Source of the DNA: Thermoleophilales bacterium
GTDB lineage: Bacteria > Actinomycetota > Thermoleophilia > Solirubrobacterales > 70-9
DNA length: 64,000 nt
Reading direction: 5' to 3'
Assembly: GCA_020636955.1 (NCBI GenBank)
Contig: JACJWY010000005.1
Location: 62,001 to 126,000 of the forward strand
A model generated the notes under the pieces. It was given only the letters and a program-made list of their open reading frames with translations, was not told the origin of the DNA and searched no databases. Position numbers and translations under genes: made by a program. This document shows positions 59,551-64,000 of the stretch, piece after piece. How positions within the stretch are numbered: position 1 is the stretch's first letter; each line of letters opens with the position of its first letter.

Positions 59551-60996
59551 TCAGTCCCCGTCCCGCGGGTCCGCTTCGGCCGCGGCGCGGTATCGCTCGA
59601 TCGCGAACAACCGCTCCTCTGAATGATCGACAATTGGCTCCGGGTAGTCCTTGCCGATCTCACAGCCCGACGAAGCTTGCTCCCCGGCCGACATTTTCCA
59701 CGGGCGGACCAGACGGTCGTCCGGGACACCCCGCAGTTCAGGTATCCAGCGGCGCACATACTCGCCCTCAGGGTCGAATTTCTCCTGCTGGGTCATCGGG
59801 TTGAACATTCGCTGGAAGTAGGGGGCCGGGTCGGTCCCGGTTGAAGCGACCCACTGCCAGCCGCCGTTGTTGGAGGCAACGTCCCCGTCGATCAGCTGCT
59901 CCATGAAGTGGCGCTCGCCGAGCCGCCAGTCGAGGTGCAGGTCCTTGGTCAGAAACGATGCCACGACCATGCGGACCCGGTTATGCATCCAGCCTTCGCC
60001 CAGCAGCTGGCGCATCCCTGCGTCGACCAGCGGATAGCCGGTTTGACCGTTTCGCCAGGCCTCGAAGAGCTCCTCGTCCTGCTGCCACTGGAGTGTGCCG
60101 CGGTAGCGCTCCTGGTATTCGTGCCGGGCTACTTCCGGATAGTTGGCGATCACTGAGGCGTAGAAATCCCGCCAGGCCAGCTCGCTGCGGAAGCTGCGCG
60201 GCCCTTCTCCCGTCCGGCGGCCGAGCTTGGTCTCGAGCTCAAGCGGGGAAAGGCAGCCCCAACGAATCCAGGGTGAGAGCCGGGAGGAGCCTCCGGAGGG
60301 CAGGTTGCGACGATCCTCGTATTCGGAGAGCCCGTCGTTCAGGAATTTCCTTGCGGCGCTCCGTGCCGCCCCCTCGCCGGGCTCGAAACTTCCGATTCCG
60401 GCTCGACCTGGCTCCATGCCGAGATCGGCCAGGGAGGGCAACTCACCGGGTTCAATGTCTTCGGCCAGACTCAGACTTTCCGGACGCTCTTCTGCGGGAC
60501 GCCGTTCGGTTTCCTGCCAGGCCCGGTTGAAAGGACTGAAGACCGTGTAAGGACGTCCCTGCCTTGTGTGAATCTCCTGTGGACGGTCAGTGATATAGGC
60601 GCCCGGGTGCGGAACCGCGGTTACCTCCATCTCGGCCAGGGCACTGCCAACACGCCGGTCCCGTAGCCGTGCGAACGGTGAGAGATCCTCGGTCCAATGG
60701 ACACTTGACGCCCCGCACTCACTTGCCAGCTCCGGAATGACCTGCTCGGGGATCCCACGGCGGAAGGCCAGATCGGCGCCCAGGTCTCGCAGGTCGCTTC
60801 GCAGGGCATCGAGGCAGCCCAGCATGAATGCGGTTCGGCGCGGAGAAACGAAGCGCCCGTTGGCGAGGAGGCGGTCGTCGAAGACGAAGCAGGGCAGAAT
60901 CCTGCTGGCGCGGGCCGCCTCCGCCAAAGCGGGAAGCTCATGGGTCCGCAGGTCCCGCCGGAACCACATCACCGCGACTGATTCTTCGTCGGGCAA
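59551..60996 (-). CDS. phr: Deoxyribodipyrimidine photolyase / cryptochrome family
   Basis: The 481-residue protein (TTG 60996) has an N-terminal alpha/beta antenna domain (VMWFRRDLRTHELPAL) and a C-terminal FAD domain with GGSSRLSPWIRWGCLSP, ELAWRDFYASV, TGYPLVDAGMRQLLGEGWMHNRVRMV and DGDVASNNGGWQWVASTGTD. WMHNR and the N-N-G-G-W-Q-W block match class I CPD photolyases. It repairs UV dimers with blue light. The GH5 gene stop is 2 bp upstream of its start. Confidence 0.95.
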   Translation of the reverse strand: MPDEESVAVMWFRRDLRTHELPALAEAARASRILPCFVFDDRLLANGRFVSPRRTAFMLGCLDALRSDLRDLGADLAFRRGIPEQVIPELASECGASSVHWTEDLSPFARLRDRRVGSALAEMEVTAVPHPGAYITDRPQEIHTRQGRPYTVFSPFNRAWQETERRPAEERPESLSLAEDIEPGELPSLADLGMEPGRAGIGSFEPGEGAARSAARKFLNDGLSEYEDRRNLPSGGSSRLSPWIRWGCLSPLELETKLGRRTGEGPRSFRSELAWRDFYASVIANYPEVARHEYQERYRGTLQWQQDEELFEAWRNGQTGYPLVDAGMRQLLGEGWMHNRVRMVVASFLTKDLHLDWRLGERHFMEQLIDGDVASNNGGWQWVASTGTDPAPYFQRMFNPMTQQEKFDPEGEYVRRWIPELRGVPDDRLVRPWKMSAGEQASSGCEIGKDYPEPIVDHSEERLFAIERYRAAAEADPRDGD

Positions 60997-60998
60997 GG

Positions 60999-62543
60999 TC
61001 AGAGAATCCGGGCCCGGATCTTCCAGGCTCCGCCCCGGGGCCAGATCAGGATGATCCCGCTGCGGCCGTAATCCCGCCTGAACCGGACCCGGAACAGTCC
61101 CCTCTTGCTGACCGACCCTCCGTTTGCCTGATCGGTCGGCAGGAAGAGCTCCAGCGGGCCGTCGCTCTTGCTGGCGCCGGTGCCGGAGGCGACCAGAAGC
61201 TGCCGGTCGGGGAAGTACCTGACCGAGGTGATCCGCCCCGGTGCCCCGCGTACGAAGGGGCGTCTCAGGTCCTTGACCAGTTTTCCGTATTGACCGACCA
61301 CGCGATTACGGCTCCCGGAGCAGTCCATCCGGTAAACACTCCACGGCGGCAGCGGCGGGGCCACCTCGGGATCGCGAGTCGCGGCGTGAGGATCGCCACA
61401 GGACTGCTTCCAGGTCCACAGTGCCGATCCGACCAGGAACTCGTCCTGGAGTTTCAGGTGCCGACCGAAGTAATCCTTGCCGCTGCCATCGGCCCGGAGC
61501 GGATCGCCGCCCCATTCACCGGTCAGGACCGGGGCACCACCGAATCCGGCTGCTTCCTCGCGGGCAGTTTCGAACGACTCCCGACTGGGTGGCCCCGTTT
61601 CTCCGATGCTCCCGCCATAGAGATGAGGCGAATACACCACGTCTGAATCGAAATCGAAGGACCCTGGCGGACCGCTTCCGGTCAACGACCACAGCACACC
61701 CGGCTCGAAGAACACGAGGTGACGAAAACCGCCGCCGGCCTTTTCGCCCGCCCGGATCGCTTCCAGCGCCCTTCCATAGAAATCGCCCAGTTGCTGGCTC
61801 TGAACCGGGCCGAAGGCATTGGGCTCGTTCATGATGTCGATCCCGGCAACGGCGGTTCGTCCGGCAAAGCGTCGGGCGACCCGCTTCAGCATCCGGACGT
61901 AATGGGTCTGGATCCCGATGCCATCCGAAGCGGACCGGTCGTTGAAGAAGTTCGTCCAGGCCGCCCTTACTGCCGGGTTGACCTCGCGATTGTTCGTGAA
62001 GCAGCGTGGCTGGCCGTCGTCGAAGGTAGCCCAGCCCGGGGCGCCATCCCAGCCGAAAGCGGGCTGGGAGGGGGGAGTGCACGACTCGTCGTCGGAGGCG
62101 GCAAGGGTCGGCCCCCAGGCGTCCTGATGGAAGTCGAGGATCACATAGATCCCTTCCTCTCCCATCAGGCGGGTCCAGCGCCCGACTCGGTCAAGGTAAG
62201 CCCGGTTGATCTGCCCCGGCCGGGGTTCGACCCTGGACCAGGAGACGATCAGCCGAACCAGGTTCCAGCCGATGCGGACAATCCGCGCCGGGTCTTTCCG
62301 CTCGAGGGGCAGGGTCGGCGGCTTGTCGGTCCCCTGCCAGTACTGACCCAGTGAATTCACGTTGACGCCACGAAGGATTACCTCCCTGCCTTTTGCGTCG
62401 ACGATACGGCCACCGCGGATCGGGTCGGGGTCCGCCTTCAGGCGCGGGAGTCCGGCCGTGGCCACGGCCGAAAATGCGACCAGGATCAGCCCGCACGAGA
62501 CGGCCGCGACCGCGGCTGACCGCGTGAAAATCCCCTTGCCCAT
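60999..62543 (-). CDS. Secreted GH5 glycoside hydrolase (endoglycoceramidase-like)
   Basis: The 514-residue protein (ATG 62543) has a signal peptide and a GH5 barrel: IVDAKGREVILRGVNVNSL, NLVRLIVSWSRVEP, YVILDFHQDAWG, GIDIMNEPNAFGP (acid/base Glu), YSPHLYGG, and LTGEWGG (nucleophile Glu). The last 90 residues form a beta-domain as in endoglycoceramidases and related lipid-glycan hydrolases. Two extra Cys pairs sit in inserts. It should act outside the cell on glycans or glycolipids. Photolyase gene follows 2 bp later. Confidence 0.93.
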   Translation of the reverse strand: MGKGIFTRSAAVAAVSCGLILVAFSAVATAGLPRLKADPDPIRGGRIVDAKGREVILRGVNVNSLGQYWQGTDKPPTLPLERKDPARIVRIGWNLVRLIVSWSRVEPRPGQINRAYLDRVGRWTRLMGEEGIYVILDFHQDAWGPTLAASDDESCTPPSQPAFGWDGAPGWATFDDGQPRCFTNNREVNPAVRAAWTNFFNDRSASDGIGIQTHYVRMLKRVARRFAGRTAVAGIDIMNEPNAFGPVQSQQLGDFYGRALEAIRAGEKAGGGFRHLVFFEPGVLWSLTGSGPPGSFDFDSDVVYSPHLYGGSIGETGPPSRESFETAREEAAGFGGAPVLTGEWGGDPLRADGSGKDYFGRHLKLQDEFLVGSALWTWKQSCGDPHAATRDPEVAPPLPPWSVYRMDCSGSRNRVVGQYGKLVKDLRRPFVRGAPGRITSVRYFPDRQLLVASGTGASKSDGPLELFLPTDQANGGSVSKRGLFRVRFRRDYGRSGIILIWPRGGAWKIRARIL

Positions 62544-62640
62544 AGCCCCAGTCTAGACCGTGGGTCCGGGGGTGCTGTCAAGGTTCCCGCATCAAGAGCA
62601 ACCGAAAACCGGCGGTCCTCACCTCCGGGGGAAGAAGGAC

Positions 62641-63078
62641 ATGGATCGCAAAGTAGGGGCAGCACTCGCCGTCGCAATCATCGGGGTAATCGTCGGGGTC
62701 ATCGGCATCGTCATGGCCAAGGACGCCAATGACGCAAACAAGGACACCCAGGCCCAGCTCGAGCAGCAGATCAAGGAAAGCAACAAGAACTCTGCCGCCC
62801 GCGTGGCCGCAGCTGCGATGGCTGCGAAGAAAGTCGAGCAGAACGTCACCAAGGGCGCTGCCGCCGCCGAGAAACAGGACGAGGCAGACCTGAAACAGGC
62901 CGAGAACAAGGACTCGTCACAGGTTTCGACAAATGCGGCCGGAATTCAGACCCTTGGCGACAAGATCACCGAGTTGACCAACGAGGTCTCGAGCCTCGAG
63001 AGCGAGCTCTCGACCACGAAATCCCAGCTCAACGAGCGCATCTCGAACCTCAAACTCAGGCTCAACGGCGCCGACTGA
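62641..63078 (+). CDS. Membrane-anchored coiled-coil protein, paralogue of 53340
   Basis: The 145-residue protein starts at ATG 62641, preceded by GGGGGAAGAAGG; a longer frame to 62560 overlaps the divergent gene region. It has one membrane helix (ALAVAIIGVIVGVIGIVMA) and an Ala/Lys/Gln-rich coil ending in a leucine-heptad segment (LTNEVSSLESELSTTKSQL, then NERISNLKLRL). Like the 53340 protein it reads hydrophobic anchor, Ala-rich coil, then a final leucine-heptad segment containing LTNE[VL]SSLE. Function unknown. Its stop touches the convergent propeller gene. Confidence 0.7.
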   Translation: MDRKVGAALAVAIIGVIVGVIGIVMAKDANDANKDTQAQLEQQIKESNKNSAARVAAAAMAAKKVEQNVTKGAAAAEKQDEADLKQAENKDSSQVSTNAAGIQTLGDKITELTNEVSSLESELSTTKSQLNERISNLKLRLNGAD

Positions 63079-64000
63079 TCAGCGCTTCAGGAAGCCCGTG
63101 GCGACGGCCGACCTGCCGGCCTGGGTGACGCTGATCTTCAGCTTCACCTTCTTCCGGCCGGTCAGTCGCCTGCGGGCGGATTTCCTGATGTTGACCACGG
63201 CCTGAAGCGGACCCGCAGACGGTGCCCGGCCGTGGTCGGCGGCAATGACGGCGCCTCGGAACTTGACCTTGAAGTCGACCCGGCCCTTGCCGATCGAGGT
63301 GAAGTCAATCGTCAGGCCCTTCTTCAGGGCCCGCTTCAGGCTCGGGTAGGGGAGTTTCACGCCTCCGGGTGAGGGGTCGACCCGGGCCGGACCCCAGTCG
63401 GGTTCGGTGCCGCCCGGGATCACCAGTTTCTGCCCGGCATTGCCGCAATTGCCCAGGTCGCCGGCCCAGATCCCGTCGCTCTCCTCCCAGGCCAGGTGAT
63501 CGGAATCCGGGGCCCAGGTCGGGGCGGCGATGCCTTCCTCGGTGTCGGTGATGCAGTCCGGCGTCGGAACGGTCGGGGCCGGACCGGACTTGGCGTTGCC
63601 GCTGACCCCGAAGGTGATGATCCGGCTGTCCTCGCCGTAGCCACGCACCGCCGCCAGGCGTTGTCCGTCCGCTGACAGTTCGCTGTCGCTCAGGTCTGTG
63701 GACTGTTCGGCGTAATCGCTGTCATCGAACCAGTGGACCGGTTCGTGTCCAGGGTCATGGAGCATGACCTGCGATCCGTAGCCGCCGGTCTGGATGGTGC
63801 GGGAATTACCCACCCACGACGGATTGTGGAAGAAGGTCGAGCCGTCCCTGGAAACCGGAGTCCGGCCGCTGGCGTCTGTGTATCCGGTGGCGGTGCGGGG
63901 TCCGCAATCAACGGTGGAGTCGCATTCGTAGCCGACGAAAGACCAGGCGATGATCCGGCCGTTCGGGGAAATCGCTACGTCGACCGGGGCGCCGTCCATC
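63079..64000 (-). CDS. TolB/WD40-like beta-propeller protein, N-terminus outside window
   Basis: Partial: the frame is open to the right edge, and the visible part starts in mid-domain (VDVAISPNGRIIAWSF). About 210 residues contain propeller blades typed SPNGRIIAW, SADGQRLAAVRG and APDSDHLAWEESDGIW, as in TolB or PD40 proteins, with several Cys pairs. A C-terminal basic beta-domain of about 95 residues follows, similar in composition (KSARRRLTGRKKVKLKISV) to surface-protein tails in this phylum. The gene converges with the coiled-coil gene with no gap. Confidence 0.8.
   Translation of the reverse strand, partial: MDGAPVDVAISPNGRIIAWSFVGYECDSTVDCGPRTATGYTDASGRTPVSRDGSTFFHNPSWVGNSRTIQTGGYGSQVMLHDPGHEPVHWFDDSDYAEQSTDLSDSELSADGQRLAAVRGYGEDSRIITFGVSGNAKSGPAPTVPTPDCITDTEEGIAAPTWAPDSDHLAWEESDGIWAGDLGNCGNAGQKLVIPGGTEPDWGPARVDPSPGGVKLPYPSLKRALKKGLTIDFTSIGKGRVDFKVKFRGAVIAADHGRAPSAGPLQAVVNIRKSARRRLTGRKKVKLKISVTQAGRSAVATGFLKR

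Overview
The window is high-GC, densely coded DNA from what is most likely a deep-branching actinobacterium of the class Thermoleophilia (Solirubrobacterales-like). The reasons are the uvrC-rapZ pair, the gap-pgk-tpiA run, OmpR-type regulators, a system I cytochrome c maturation set, Rpf-like and Flp-type surface genes, frequent GTG and TTG starts, and the secreted S8 protein at the left edge. The taxonomic call is inference from gene content, not from a marker-gene search. About 74 genes can be supported, including one tRNA-Gly(CCC). Two genes run off the ends (1..1458 and 63079..64000). No prophage, transposase, CRISPR array or rRNA was seen.

Layout. 1-7016: a secreted subtilase-fold protein with altered catalytic motifs, an RDD membrane protein and a lipoate/octanoate transfer enzyme on the minus strand. 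Facing them are an Rpf-like cell-wall protein, a degenerate Ppx/GppA paralogue coupled to an HD-domain gene, and a histone-deacetylase-like enzyme. 7017-7847: no gene, but five consecutive inverted repeats. 7848-20616: a phosphate/polyphosphate island with response regulator, phoU, a receiver-less winged-helix paralogue, pstSCAB, ppx, CHAD protein, ppk1, DUF47 protein, Pit transporter and two small membrane proteins. It couples phosphate uptake by two transporters with polyphosphate synthesis, binding and hydrolysis, but contains no sensor kinase. 20620-24149: an EEP hydrolase, then two TadE-like proteins and a 631-residue TadG-like/VanY/SLT fusion. 24254-28421: MaoC and enoyl-CoA hydratase genes, uvrC and rapZ.

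28497-38411: an ABC-2 exporter, a VOC protein, a second copy of the palindromic repeat, then gap, pgk, tpiA, gpmI, tgt and another ABC-2 exporter. 38415-45723: Ser/Thr kinase with lipoprotein, phosphoesterase, M48 protease, rlmH, argS (HIGH motif not recognisable) and a delta-60 repeat protein. 45787-53302: ccmH- and ccmG-like genes on the minus strand, tRNA-Gly, a TetR/PPOX divergon, a GT2 glycosyltransferase whose end lies in a third palindrome, an SDR, then ccmE (CxxxF type), ccmF, a short ccmI-like gene and secG. 53340-64000: two coiled-coil membrane proteins, a low-molecular-weight phosphatase, two secreted glycosidases, an ArsR/DUF2892/MMPL module, a LOG-family protein, a photolyase and a partial beta-propeller protein.

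The strongest unexplained signal is a family of long palindromes (28-29 bp arms, 34-37 nt loops) at 7506-7597, 30743-30834 and 49290-49382. Two of them differ by paired, pairing-preserving substitutions in their arms.
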